Shown here piece after piece: positions 8,918-17,098 of a DNA stretch of 30,582 nucleotides. Each line of letters begins with the position of its first letter. The stretch's first letter is position 1. The notes under the pieces are model-generated. The model made no database searches. It was not told the DNA's origin and saw nothing but the letters and a program-made list of their open reading frames with translations. Source of the stretch: Candidatus Altarchaeales archaeon WOR_SM1_86-2 (GTDB lineage Archaea > Altiarchaeota > Altiarchaeia > IMC4 > MCBC01). Position numbers and translations under genes: made by a program. Location of the stretch: contig MCBC01000108.1 in the NCBI GenBank assembly GCA_001723855.1, positions 1 through 30,582 of the forward strand. The letters are read 5' to 3'.

Positions 8918-9772
8918 ATGCGCACTGTATCTGTAGAGGACATATACCCAATACTTAAGGAGAGGAAAAAGGATGCTGAGAAGGGCGATCATGGAAGGTT
9001 GATGATCGTAGGCGGCTCCTACAGGTGCATTAACGCTCCCGTTCTCACGGGAATTGCCGCTTACAGAGCGGGAGTTGATGCGGCAACTATATGCACCCCA
9101 AGAAGGGTTGCTCCAATAATCCAAACCCTTTCTTTGGATGTCAGAATAAGAGAATTAATGTCCGATTCATTTATAACCCCCAGGGATGTGCCTTTGTTAA
9201 TTGAAGAGGTAAATAAACATAATTCGGTAATTATCGGTCCGGGCGGTGGAGGAAGTGCAGACACAAAGAAGGCATACAGGCGGTTTATAGGTAATGTTAA
9301 AAAGAGCATTGCCATAGATGCATCAGGTATATCATCTCTAAAGAAAAATATCAATAAAATCAATGGAAGAAAAATAGTTCTGACGCCCAACATTAAAGAG
9401 TTCAGGAAACTGACAGGTAAAAAAATTGAAAGTTTTGAGGAAGCATGCGACGAGGTCAAGAAATTCTGTAAGGAACACAGGACAGTGGTTGTTTTAAAGG
9501 GTGAAAAAGACATAATTTCAGACGGCAATAAATTGTTTGTGAATGAAACAGGCAACCCCGGTATGAGCTGCGCGGGCACAGGTGATGTTTTTGTCGGGGT
9601 GCTGGGTGCATTTATGGCAAGAAAAATAGGCAGATTTGATGCTGCAACAGCAACGGCGTTTATTGTCGGAAGGGCAGCAGATGATCTGTACGAGAGGTAT
9701 GGTTACGGATACACGGCATCTGATCTGGCATTAGAGATAGCGTTCACGATAAAAAATATACCCACAAAATAA
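8918..9772 (+). CDS. nnrD: ADP-dependent NAD(P)H-hydrate dehydratase
   Basis: A 284-residue ribokinase-fold enzyme that restores NAD(P)H from its hydrated, damaged form using ADP. Seen: GGSYRCINAPVLTG near 31-44 (the usual GGS...Y.GAP...A segment), the GPGGGG loop near 107-112, TPN..EF near 150-156, VLKG near 188-191, and the signature NPGMSCAGTGDVFVG near 211-225 with the catalytic Asp in GTGD. The N-terminal epimerase (NnrE) domain found in many bacterial Nnr fusions is absent, so this is a stand-alone dehydratase. It begins 34 bp after the thermosome and is followed 6 bp later by the second Cys-rich gene. Confidence 0.9.
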   Translation: MRTVSVEDIYPILKERKKDAEKGDHGRLMIVGGSYRCINAPVLTGIAAYRAGVDAATICTPRRVAPIIQTLSLDVRIRELMSDSFITPRDVPLLIEEVNKHNSVIIGPGGGGSADTKKAYRRFIGNVKKSIAIDASGISSLKKNINKINGRKIVLTPNIKEFRKLTGKKIESFEEACDEVKKFCKEHRTVVVLKGEKDIISDGNKLFVNETGNPGMSCAGTGDVFVGVLGAFMARKIGRFDAATATAFIVGRAADDLYERYGYGYTASDLALEIAFTIKNIPTK

Positions 9773-9778
9773 GAAAAA

Positions 9779-9967
9779 ATGCCAAAGTGTTGTGAGAGAT
9801 GCCGGGATTATGAGGGATGTGAAAACAGGAATGGCTGCTGTGAAAAATGCCATTACTATGATGAAGAAAACGACGAATGCACCTACGAGGAGGAGGAATA
9901 TTTTGATGAGTATGAAGATGAAGAGGAGCATGAAGATGAATACGACAGATACTGTGATGAATATTAG
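9779..9967 (+). CDS. Small Cys-rich, acidic-tailed protein, copy 2
   Basis: A 62-residue protein, close in sequence to the one at 7045: the same CCxxC...C...C CCxxC...C framework and an acidic tail of Glu, Asp and Tyr, here lengthened by an EEEHEDEYD insertion and with an extra Cys near the C-terminus (RYCDEY). It starts 6 bp after the NAD(P)H-hydrate dehydratase, apparently in the same transcript. Function unknown. The tail is low complexity and probably disordered. Conservation of all eight N-terminal cysteines between copies argues for a metal site under selection. Confidence 0.8.
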   Translation: MPKCCERCRDYEGCENRNGCCEKCHYYDEENDECTYEEEEYFDEYEDEEEHEDEYDRYCDEY

Positions 9968-10227
9968 GGAGCAATGAAACTCACGGAATGTTCCGGTTCA
10001 TACACAGCCGAGGTGTTTATACGAACAAAGCGTAAGAGATAAGGATGAAAGAAGAAGCATCAAAGGGCAAACCACAACAAAATTGAGTAAGAGCGTCAAG
10101 AGCAATGGAATCACCAGGACATGTCCCGAACTTGGAAGAGCATGTGCATTCCGATTGGCTGCGCCGGATATTTAGTTCAAAATAACTATTTATTAAATAA
10201 TCCAATACATGGCATCATATAAAATAA
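9968..10227 (+). other. 260-bp intergenic region
   Basis: No convincing gene. A 22-codon frame at 9974-10042 has no recognisable product. An AT-rich tract from about 10170 to 10220, with TATAAAAT just upstream of the ATG at 10228, probably holds the promoter of the five-gene operon that follows. No tRNA-like fold and no repeat was found. Confidence 0.35.
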
Positions 10228-12336
10228 ATGAAACAAAAAAACACCGAACTTGAACCCCCGCCGGATAGCAGACAACCGGTTTATGAAAGGTTGAAACAAT
10301 TGGGTGCTGATCTTGAAGAAATCACCAGGGTAAAAAGAAAGTACCCGATGAAGATATCCCCCTACTACCTTGGGCTAATACAGGCCAAGGATGACCCGAT
10401 ATGGAAACAATGTGTCCCGCACAAGGAGGAACTTGAGGACACTTTTAATGTTGAAGACCCCTTAAAAGAGGAAGAATACACACCAGTTCCCTATCTCGTC
10501 CATAAATACCCTGACCGGGTTCTACTTCTAATAAGCAGTAAATGCGCGGTGTACTGCCGATTCTGCACGCGAAAGCGTAAAGTAGGGAGGATACAGCAAA
10601 TACCGATGGAAGACATTTTCCGCGCAATAGAATACATAAAAGAGCACAAGGAAGTCAGGGATATCATAGTTTCGGGAGGAGACCCGCTCATGAGAAGCGA
10701 CAGTGAAATTGAAACAATTCTTAAGCGCCTGCGAGAAATACCCCACCTTCAGGTAATCCGCATCGGAACGAGAATGCCGTGCGTAAAGCCGTCGCGGGTA
10801 ACCCCCAGGCTTGCAAACATGCTTAAGAAATACCACCCACTGTATGTTAACATTCACTTTAACCACCCAAGAGAAATAACAGGGGAGTCAAAAAAGGCAT
10901 GCGAGATACTTGCAAACGCAGGAATTCCGCTCGGAAGCCAGACCGTTTTGTTAAGGGGCGTGAACGACTCGCCAGAGTTAATGAAGGAACTCGTAATAAA
11001 ACTGCTCAAGATGAGGGTTAAGCCGTACTACATATACCAGTGCGATCTCGTAAAAGGCGTTGATCATTTCAGGACACCCGTTGAAACGGGAATTGACATC
11101 ATGAAGCACATACAGGGATTCACTTCGGGTTTAAGCCTGCCACATTTCGTTATAGACGGTCCCGGCGGGAAGGTACCGATATCCCCGCAGTATGTAAAAG
11201 ACATAACCCCCGACCAGATTATCGTGACAAACTACCTCGGCAACATGTACAAGTATCCGGGCGTCAGAACCGAAACAAATAAACAGCTGTTTAACAAAAA
11301 AGTCTCGCATGTGGGCATAGCATTCAACCTCAAAAAAGACGCATCAAAAGGCGAGCGTTTTGACAAGTATGCAGAGTTTGATGACATAGAAACCATTGGT
11401 GCCATCACTAAGGCAATTGAAGCTGCTGGCTACGAGACAGTGCTTCTTGAAGCAGACCAGGACTTTTTCAATCGTGTGAAAACAAGCAATGTCGATTTCG
11501 TTTTTAATATAGCGGAAGGTATAAGCGGGGAGTCAAGGGAATCCCATGTGCCTGCTGTGCTTGAAATGCTTAACATTCCTTACTCCGGCTCTGGGGTTCT
11601 GACGCAGGCGATCACGCTTAACAAGAGCAGGAAAAAAGAGATATTAAATTACTATGGCATCCCGACGCCGAAGTTCCAGCTTTTCAGGAGCGCCCACCAG
11701 AAGATGGACCCTGAACTTAAATTCCCGCTTATTGTGAAACCCGATGCTGAAGGGTCAAGTGTGGGGATAACAAACAAGTCCCTTGTGTGTGACCTCCCGT
11801 CACTGAAGAAACAGGTCAGCCATGTAATAAAAACCTACTCGCAGAATGCCCTTGTCGAGGAATACTGCAACGGCAGGGAGTTTACAGTGGGGCTTCTCGG
11901 CAACAACGGTAAACTGCGGGTGCTTCCAATCGTTGAAATAAACTTTGAGCATCTTCCGGATAACCTGCATAAATTTGAGTCTTATGAGTCCAAGTGGATT
12001 TACGACAACCCGAAAAACCCGCATGATCCGCTTGTATGCCCCGCGATCCTGAAACCTAAGCTAAGAGCCCAGCTGGAGAAACTTGCCCGCACTACATTTT
12101 CAAAACTCGGGTGTGTTGACCTCTGCAGGATTGACATGAGACTGGACTCTAAAGGAATTCCGAATGTAATCGATGTTAATGCAATACCCGGGCTTATGCC
12201 TGACCCGAGAAGCAATTCACGCTTCACGCGGGCGTGCTATGCCGCAGGTATGACCTACGATCAGATGATTCTTGAGATACTTAACGCCGCATTAATCAGG
12301 TACAATCTTCTTATGCCATCCTCTAAAAAACAATGA
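10228..12336 (+). CDS. Fusion of KamA-type radical-SAM aminomutase and Ddl-like ATP-grasp ligase
   Basis: A 702-residue two-domain enzyme. Residues 1-350 match lysine 2,3-aminomutase: the SAM iron-sulfur motif C106xxxC110xxC113, SGGDPL at 149-154, the PLP lysine K315 in GPGGK, and D273 and D310, counterparts of the two lysine-binding aspartates of the clostridial enzyme, so L-lysine to L-beta-lysine is the likely reaction. Residues 358-695 are a D-Ala-D-Ala-ligase-like ATP-grasp module: NIAEGISGE near 427-435, IPYSGSG, K504 in IVKP, EGSSVGIT, VEEY, RIDMR and DVNAIPG. The fusion suggests that beta-lysine is directly ligated to another amino or carboxyl compound; that step is inference. It overlaps the next gene by 4 nt (ATGA). 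The PLP glycine loop is two residues shorter than in the clostridial enzyme. Confidence 0.88.
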   Translation: MKQKNTELEPPPDSRQPVYERLKQLGADLEEITRVKRKYPMKISPYYLGLIQAKDDPIWKQCVPHKEELEDTFNVEDPLKEEEYTPVPYLVHKYPDRVLLLISSKCAVYCRFCTRKRKVGRIQQIPMEDIFRAIEYIKEHKEVRDIIVSGGDPLMRSDSEIETILKRLREIPHLQVIRIGTRMPCVKPSRVTPRLANMLKKYHPLYVNIHFNHPREITGESKKACEILANAGIPLGSQTVLLRGVNDSPELMKELVIKLLKMRVKPYYIYQCDLVKGVDHFRTPVETGIDIMKHIQGFTSGLSLPHFVIDGPGGKVPISPQYVKDITPDQIIVTNYLGNMYKYPGVRTETNKQLFNKKVSHVGIAFNLKKDASKGERFDKYAEFDDIETIGAITKAIEAAGYETVLLEADQDFFNRVKTSNVDFVFNIAEGISGESRESHVPAVLEMLNIPYSGSGVLTQAITLNKSRKKEILNYYGIPTPKFQLFRSAHQKMDPELKFPLIVKPDAEGSSVGITNKSLVCDLPSLKKQVSHVIKTYSQNALVEEYCNGREFTVGLLGNNGKLRVLPIVEINFEHLPDNLHKFESYESKWIYDNPKNPHDPLVCPAILKPKLRAQLEKLARTTFSKLGCVDLCRIDMRLDSKGIPNVIDVNAIPGLMPDPRSNSRFTRACYAAGMTYDQMILEILNAALIRYNLLMPSSKKQ

Positions 12337-13895
12337 AAATAGGAATTCTTTATAATCTGGTGGACCGCATAGAACGCGGTTTTGAAATTGATGCGTTGTC
12401 CGATAATGAAATCGTGGAAACCGTTGGATATATACAAAAAGTTCTTGAGAAAAAGCATGAGGCAGTCCCGGTCCGCATCAGAAGAGAACTTCTCCCGATG
12501 CTTACGCAAGATAGTTTTGATTTTGTTTTTAACCTGTGTGAAGGAATCGAAGGGGATGTGAAGGGGGAAGCATTGATTCCTGCACTTCTTGATGTAATTA
12601 AAATTCCTTATACTGGGGCGGACTCTTTAACTCTTGGATTATGCCTTGATAAAATAAAAGTAAAACAGCTGCTTATCGCGAATAATATTCCTACCCCAGA
12701 TTACCAGATGTTTCATAACTCATCGGAAAAATTAAACCGAAAATTAAGATTCCCCCTCATCGTAAAGCCCGCTAACGAGGATGCGAGCGTCGGCATTACG
12801 GTTGATTCTGTTGTAAACAATGAGACGGATTTGTTCAGGGGAATTGAATTTATACTCAAAAATTACCACCAGCCGGCTCTTGTTGAAGAATACATTGACG
12901 GCAGGGAACTGAATGTTGCTATATTGGGCAACGGGAACTCTACTGAAGTGCTGCCTTTTTCAGAAATCATATACAATTTCAATGAAAATTTCCCGAAAAT
13001 ACTGACCTATGATGCAAAATGGATTGCGGATTCTGAAATGTTCAAAAAAACTACAGGGGTATGCCCTCCGCCCGTAAAACTTACCCGGGAAGTTGAAGAG
13101 CATATAAAAAAGCTTGCTGTTTCAGCATATAACATTACGGGATGCAGGGATTATGCAAGGGTGGATTTTCGTTTGAAGGGCAATATACCTTATGTTCTTG
13201 AAGTTAATCCCAATCCCGCAATCAATGTGGAAAGAGACAGCGGTTTTGTGAGAAGCGCGAGAGTAAGCGGTTTATCTTACGACGAACTCATTTACAGGAT
13301 ACTATCTCTGGCGATGGAAAGATACAAGATGAAGGCAGATTCTTCAGGTGAAAAAATTGATGACGCATACACAACCAACAATCTTATTGCAGTTGATGTC
13401 AAATTGAAACATATAGATATTTTGATGGAATGGTTCAATAACCCGGAAATATCTAAATATATGGATATGCCAGATGAAACCTATTCAAGGGAGAAACTCA
13501 TTGAGGGGTTTTTCGTAGCGAACCGGGATAAAAATTTTATTATAATTGAAAAAGAAAGCAATAAGGAGATTGGCTATTGCTCAATTTACGGCATAAACCG
13601 TTCAAATCAAAGTGCGGAATTTTCATATCTCATAGGCGAAAAACAATTCCAGGGGAAGGGTTATGGGAGGGAGATAGTTGAACTTTTACTGCATATGGGA
13701 TTTCACAAAATGGGACTTAACAGCATCACGGCTATCGTGACCCAGCAAAACACCAGATCTGTAAGGGTGTTTGAAAAGATGGGTTTTCGCAAAGTCGGGA
13801 TAAGGCGAGAGTACCATTTTATAAATGAAGAAAGACTTGATGAAATCCTTTTTGAAATAATCAAAAAGGATTATATAAAAAATAATTTAACATGA
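12333..13895 (+). CDS. Fusion of Ddl-like ATP-grasp ligase and GNAT acetyltransferase
   Basis: A 520-residue two-domain enzyme. Residues 1-335 form a second D-Ala-D-Ala-ligase-like ATP-grasp module similar to the C-terminal half of the preceding gene: FNLCEGIEGD near 66-75, IPYTGA at 91-96, K145 in IVKP, ASVGIT, VEEY, ARVDFR near 275-280 and EVNPNP at 290-295. Residues about 350-515 form a RimJ/RimL-like GNAT domain with the acetyl-CoA loop QFQGKGYG at 438-445 and N473...VFEKMGF near 479-485. The gene overlaps both neighbours by 4 nt, so it is translationally coupled. A plausible role is ligation and then N-acylation of an amino compound made by the aminomutase. N-acetyl-beta-lysine chemistry is known in archaea, but the substrate here is inferred. 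Confidence 0.86.
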   Translation: MKIGILYNLVDRIERGFEIDALSDNEIVETVGYIQKVLEKKHEAVPVRIRRELLPMLTQDSFDFVFNLCEGIEGDVKGEALIPALLDVIKIPYTGADSLTLGLCLDKIKVKQLLIANNIPTPDYQMFHNSSEKLNRKLRFPLIVKPANEDASVGITVDSVVNNETDLFRGIEFILKNYHQPALVEEYIDGRELNVAILGNGNSTEVLPFSEIIYNFNENFPKILTYDAKWIADSEMFKKTTGVCPPPVKLTREVEEHIKKLAVSAYNITGCRDYARVDFRLKGNIPYVLEVNPNPAINVERDSGFVRSARVSGLSYDELIYRILSLAMERYKMKADSSGEKIDDAYTTNNLIAVDVKLKHIDILMEWFNNPEISKYMDMPDETYSREKLIEGFFVANRDKNFIIIEKESNKEIGYCSIYGINRSNQSAEFSYLIGEKQFQGKGYGREIVELLLHMGFHKMGLNSITAIVTQQNTRSVRVFEKMGFRKVGIRREYHFINEERLDEILFEIIKKDYIKNNLT

Positions 13896-15229
13896 AAGCT
13901 TTAATAATTGCGGCTGGAAAAGGAAGCAGGTTGAATGATCTAACTATGGATAAACCCAAGGCATTAGCTCAACTTTTGGGTTTAACTTTAATTGAAAGGA
14001 TAATCTTGACCGCAAAACAAGCATGTATTGATGATTTTATCATAGTCACGGGATTTCGCGGTGGAAAGATAAAAGAGAAATTAGGTGACGGAGAAAGGTA
14101 TGGGGTGAAAATAACTTATATTGAAAATAATGACTGGAAGAAAGGAAACGGCGTCTCTGTTTTAAGTGCCAAGGAATTGTTGGATGAGCCGTTTATTTTG
14201 TTAATGTCGGACCACATCTTTGAGCATAGAATACTGGAAGATTTAAGGGAAACAAAATTTGAAGGCGATGAGTGCTTTCTGTGTGTTGATAAGGCACCTG
14301 CACAGTATATTGATATGGAGGATGCGACCAAGGTTAAGATAGAAAATGACAGAATAATTGATATTGGCAAGGAACTGAAGGAATATGATGCTGTTGACTG
14401 CGGTATATTCCTATTGTCCCCAATTGTTTTTGAAGCGCTTAAGGGGAGCATTAAGGAAGGTGATGAAACATTATCCGGCGGGATAAGAACTCTTGCAGGG
14501 AGGGGTAAAATGAAGCCCTTTGATATTAAAGACGGTTTCTGGATTGATATTGACACGAAAGTTAACTATGGAAATGCTGAAAAGATTTTATGCAAACGAC
14601 TAGTAAAGCAGTCTGACGGCCCCGTATCCCGGTTGTTGAATAGAACTGTATCGATACGCATATCCAAACCTCTGTTAAAGACCAAAATAACCCCTGATAC
14701 TATTTCAATTATAAGTTTCGGGATCGCCGTATTATCTGCCCTCTTTTTTTCTCTGGGTAATTATTCAAGTGTTATTATCGGCGGTCTGCTGGCCCAATTT
14801 TCATCAATAGTTGACGGCTGCGACGGTGAAGTTGCGCGGCTGAAGTTTCAACAAACGGATTACGGGGGCTGGTTTGACGCGGTTCTTGACAGGTACGCTG
14901 ATGCATTAATCATCCTCGGAATGACATACGGCTGCTGGCGTCTGAACCAAGATATCGAAATATGGCTCATCGGTTTTATTGCACTTGTCGGCAGTTTTAT
15001 GAACAGTTACACTGCAGACAGGTACGATGCTGCCTTCAGAAAGAAAATCAAAACAACGGGATTTAGAATAAGGATTGGAAGGGATGTGAGATTATTCCTG
15101 ATCATGACGGGGGCATTATTTAATCAGGTCTTTTATACTTTAATAATTATAGGAATATTAACAAATATTGAATCAATAAGGAGATTAATTTGTTTGAAGG
15201 AGAAACATCCAATAATTGGAGCAAATTAG
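13892..15229 (+). CDS. Fusion of sugar/alcohol-phosphate nucleotidyltransferase and CDP-alcohol phosphotransferase
   Basis: A 445-residue bifunctional protein. Residues 1-235 are a nucleotidyltransferase with the N-terminal LIIAAGKGSRL motif, KPKAL at 21-25 and metal-binding D107. Residues about 245-440 form a membrane-embedded CDP-alcohol phosphotransferase with the complete motif D308xxDGxxAR, then G325xxxD329xxxD333, and several hydrophobic helices. The same architecture is known in the IPCT/DIPPS enzyme that makes di-myo-inositol phosphate in hyperthermophiles, where the first domain makes CDP-inositol and the second joins it to another polar alcohol. Here the companions suggest a different acceptor or head group. 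It overlaps the preceding gene by 4 nt; no inositol-phosphate synthase is present in the window. Confidence 0.85.
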   Translation: MKALIIAAGKGSRLNDLTMDKPKALAQLLGLTLIERIILTAKQACIDDFIIVTGFRGGKIKEKLGDGERYGVKITYIENNDWKKGNGVSVLSAKELLDEPFILLMSDHIFEHRILEDLRETKFEGDECFLCVDKAPAQYIDMEDATKVKIENDRIIDIGKELKEYDAVDCGIFLLSPIVFEALKGSIKEGDETLSGGIRTLAGRGKMKPFDIKDGFWIDIDTKVNYGNAEKILCKRLVKQSDGPVSRLLNRTVSIRISKPLLKTKITPDTISIISFGIAVLSALFFSLGNYSSVIIGGLLAQFSSIVDGCDGEVARLKFQQTDYGGWFDAVLDRYADALIILGMTYGCWRLNQDIEIWLIGFIALVGSFMNSYTADRYDAAFRKKIKTTGFRIRIGRDVRLFLIMTGALFNQVFYTLIIIGILTNIESIRRLICLKEKHPIIGAN

Positions 15230-15245
15230 AAAAACCCATACAAAG

Positions 15246-16277
15246 ATGAAAAAACAGGATTTTTTGCAAAGGAAAATTCAGCATATTGATATAAAGAGTT
15301 TTAATTCCACCCCAATGGTTGAGCAGTTTGAAAACATGTCTTTCCAGGCAAGAAATCTCGCGAGAGCGGCAAAGATATATGATAAGATGCTTTCCGATAA
15401 AGAATGCACGATTATATTGTGTCTTGCAGGTTCTTTATTTAGCGCGGGCTTGAAGAAAGTGGTTTATGATCTGGTGGATAATAACATGGTTGACGTTATT
15501 GTTTCAACAGGAGCAATAATGGTTGACCAGGATTTCTTTGAAGCCCTTGGATTTAAACATTATTCTGGCACACCCTTTGTTGACGATAACGAATTAATGG
15601 AAATGCGAATAGACAGAATATATGACACATTTATTGATGAAAATGAGTTGAGGATATGCGATATGACTATTGCAGAGATCGCAGATGACCTTACACCAGG
15701 AGCGTATTCTTCAAGGGAATTCATAAGTTTTATGGGCGAATATTTAGATAAAAATAATAAAGGAAAAGGCTCTGTTGTCTGGAAAGCGTATAAAAAAGGA
15801 GTCCCCCTCTTTGCCCCCGCATTTTCCGACTGCTGTGCTGGTTTTGGTCTGGTTTATCACCAGTGGAAAAGAAAAGACAAACCAAATGCCTCTATTGACT
15901 CCGTAAAGGATTTCCTGGAACTAACAAAAATAAAGATTGCTTCAAAAGAAACCGGATTATTTATAGTTGGAGGAGGTGTTCCGAAAAACTTTGCACAGGA
16001 TGTAACCATAGCTGCCGATATTATCGGAAAGGAAGTCAGTATGCATAAATACGCTGTACAGATCACGGTGGCTGATGAAAGGGATGGTGCTTTATCGGGT
16101 TCAACTTTAAAGGAAGCCCATTCATGGGGCAAAGTGGATGAAGAGTTTGAGCAAATGGTATTTTCGGAGGCGACTATCGCATTTCCATTGATCGCCGGTT
16201 ACGCGTACTACAAAGGCAACTGGAAAAATCGCGGTCAAAAAAATTTCAATAACTTACTTAATAAAAACGAAAAATGA
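15246..16277 (+). CDS. Deoxyhypusine-synthase-family protein
   Basis: A 343-residue NAD-dependent enzyme of the deoxyhypusine synthase fold. Counting from the ATG at 15246: GGGVPKN near 242-248, then DERDGALSG and the catalytic SWGK motif with K296, the counterpart of Lys329 in human DHS. D280 and E290 match human D313 and E323, but the counterpart of human D316 is a Leu. Family members move the aminobutyl group of spermidine to aIF5A, or make homospermidine. Which applies here is open; the neighbouring arginine decarboxylase fits a polyamine role either way. A TTG at 15216 would add ten residues and overlap the upstream gene by 14 nt. I prefer the ATG. Confidence 0.85.
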   Translation: MKKQDFLQRKIQHIDIKSFNSTPMVEQFENMSFQARNLARAAKIYDKMLSDKECTIILCLAGSLFSAGLKKVVYDLVDNNMVDVIVSTGAIMVDQDFFEALGFKHYSGTPFVDDNELMEMRIDRIYDTFIDENELRICDMTIAEIADDLTPGAYSSREFISFMGEYLDKNNKGKGSVVWKAYKKGVPLFAPAFSDCCAGFGLVYHQWKRKDKPNASIDSVKDFLELTKIKIASKETGLFIVGGGVPKNFAQDVTIAADIIGKEVSMHKYAVQITVADERDGALSGSTLKEAHSWGKVDEEFEQMVFSEATIAFPLIAGYAYYKGNWKNRGQKNFNNLLNKNEK

Positions 16278-16828
16278 ACAGCATGGTACCAAAAAAGGTA
16301 TTCCTCACAAGAGGAGCGGGGGTACATAAAGACAGATTGGCATCTTTTGAGCTGGCGTTAAGAAACGCCGGGATAGAGAGGTATAATATTGTTTATGTCT
16401 CAAGTATTTTCCCGCCCAATTGCAAAATAATAAGCAGGGAAAGAGGGTTGGGATACTTAAAGCCAGGGCAGATCATCTACTGTGTTATGGCAAGAAATGA
16501 AACAAATGAGCTAAACAGGCTTATATCTGCTGCTATCGGTTTGGCGGTTCCCAATGACAAAGATCAATACGGCTATTTGTCGGAACATCATGCTTTTGGA
16601 GAAAAAGCCAAAGTATCTGGCAATTATGCCGAAGATTTAGCAGCCACAATGCTTGCCACAACCTTTGGTATCCCCTTTGATCCGGATCAGGCATGGGATG
16701 AGAGAAAACAGGTTTACAAAGCAAGCGGGCATATATTTAGAACGAGGAACATATGTCAATCCGCTGAGGGCAATAAAGACGGCCTATGGACTACTGCGAT
16801 TGCAGTGGCCGTTTTCATTATGGATTAA
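16274..16828 (+). CDS. pdaD: Pyruvoyl-dependent arginine decarboxylase
   Basis: A 184-residue proenzyme that decarboxylates L-arginine to agmatine, the first step of archaeal polyamine synthesis. It self-cleaves between adjacent serines to make the pyruvoyl group; the site YVSSIFPP is at 41-48, with cleavage expected between S43 and S44. E110, in AFGEK, matches the catalytic Glu of the Methanocaldococcus enzyme. The length is close to characterised archaeal members (about 165). The ATG overlaps the stop of the deoxyhypusine-synthase-like gene by 4 nt, linking agmatine production directly to that enzyme; no agmatinase gene is in the window. Confidence 0.93.
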   Translation: MNSMVPKKVFLTRGAGVHKDRLASFELALRNAGIERYNIVYVSSIFPPNCKIISRERGLGYLKPGQIIYCVMARNETNELNRLISAAIGLAVPNDKDQYGYLSEHHAFGEKAKVSGNYAEDLAATMLATTFGIPFDPDQAWDERKQVYKASGHIFRTRNICQSAEGNKDGLWTTAIAVAVFIMD

Positions 16829-16836
16829 TAAAAAAA

Positions 16837-16995
16837 CCAAAGTGTTGTGAGAGATGCCGGGATTATGAGGGATGTGAAAACAGGAATGTCTGCTGCGAAA
16901 AATGCCATTAATATGATGAAGAAAACGACGAATGCACCTGCGAGGAAGAGGAATATTTTGATGAGTATGAAGATGAAGATGAATACGACAGATAA
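16837..16995 (+). pseudogene. Decayed third copy of the small Cys-rich gene
   Basis: The sequence follows copy 2 (9779) closely from the second codon (CCA AAG TGT TGT) to an acidic tail ending before TAA at 16993, but two changes disable it. The ATG is replaced by AAA, and a codon that is TAC in the other copies is TAA (16909-16911), immediately after the last Cys-x-x-Cys unit. One glycine codon has also become Val. It lies 8 bp after the arginine decarboxylase, just as copy 2 lies just after its upstream gene. Similarity is seen directly at the nucleotide level; inactivation is inferred. Confidence 0.8.
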
Positions 16996-17000
16996 TTAGA

Positions 17001-17020
17001 GAAAAGTTTTTATTTATATT
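17001..17020 (+). promoter_or_regulatory. Putative BRE/TATA promoter of the 16S rRNA unit
   Basis: A purine-rich GAAAAG at 17001-17006 is followed by TTTATATT at 17013-17020, the arrangement of an archaeal BRE and TATA box. Transcription would start near 17045, upstream of the 5' arm of the rRNA processing stem at 17099. Inferred from sequence pattern and position. Confidence 0.45.
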
Positions 17021-17098
17021 TTTAAATTACTTAATAATATAATAATAATGAGAACCACTAGTGAGATACTATGGTTTGATGCAGAAATATGAGGCAAA

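Noticed and set aside
9968..10227. tRNA or box C/D RNA in the gap before the aminomutase operon
   Set aside because: No cloverleaf and no paired C and D boxes at suitable spacing could be found.
15216..15245. TTG start for the deoxyhypusine-synthase-like gene
   Set aside because: It would overlap the upstream gene by 14 nt and use a rare start, although a weak GGAG lies upstream; the ATG at 15246 is simpler. Not fully excluded.
16837..16995. Readthrough or recoding of TAA in the third Cys-rich copy
   Set aside because: The start codon is also lost, and TAA is not a pyrrolysine codon, so decay is the simpler explanation.
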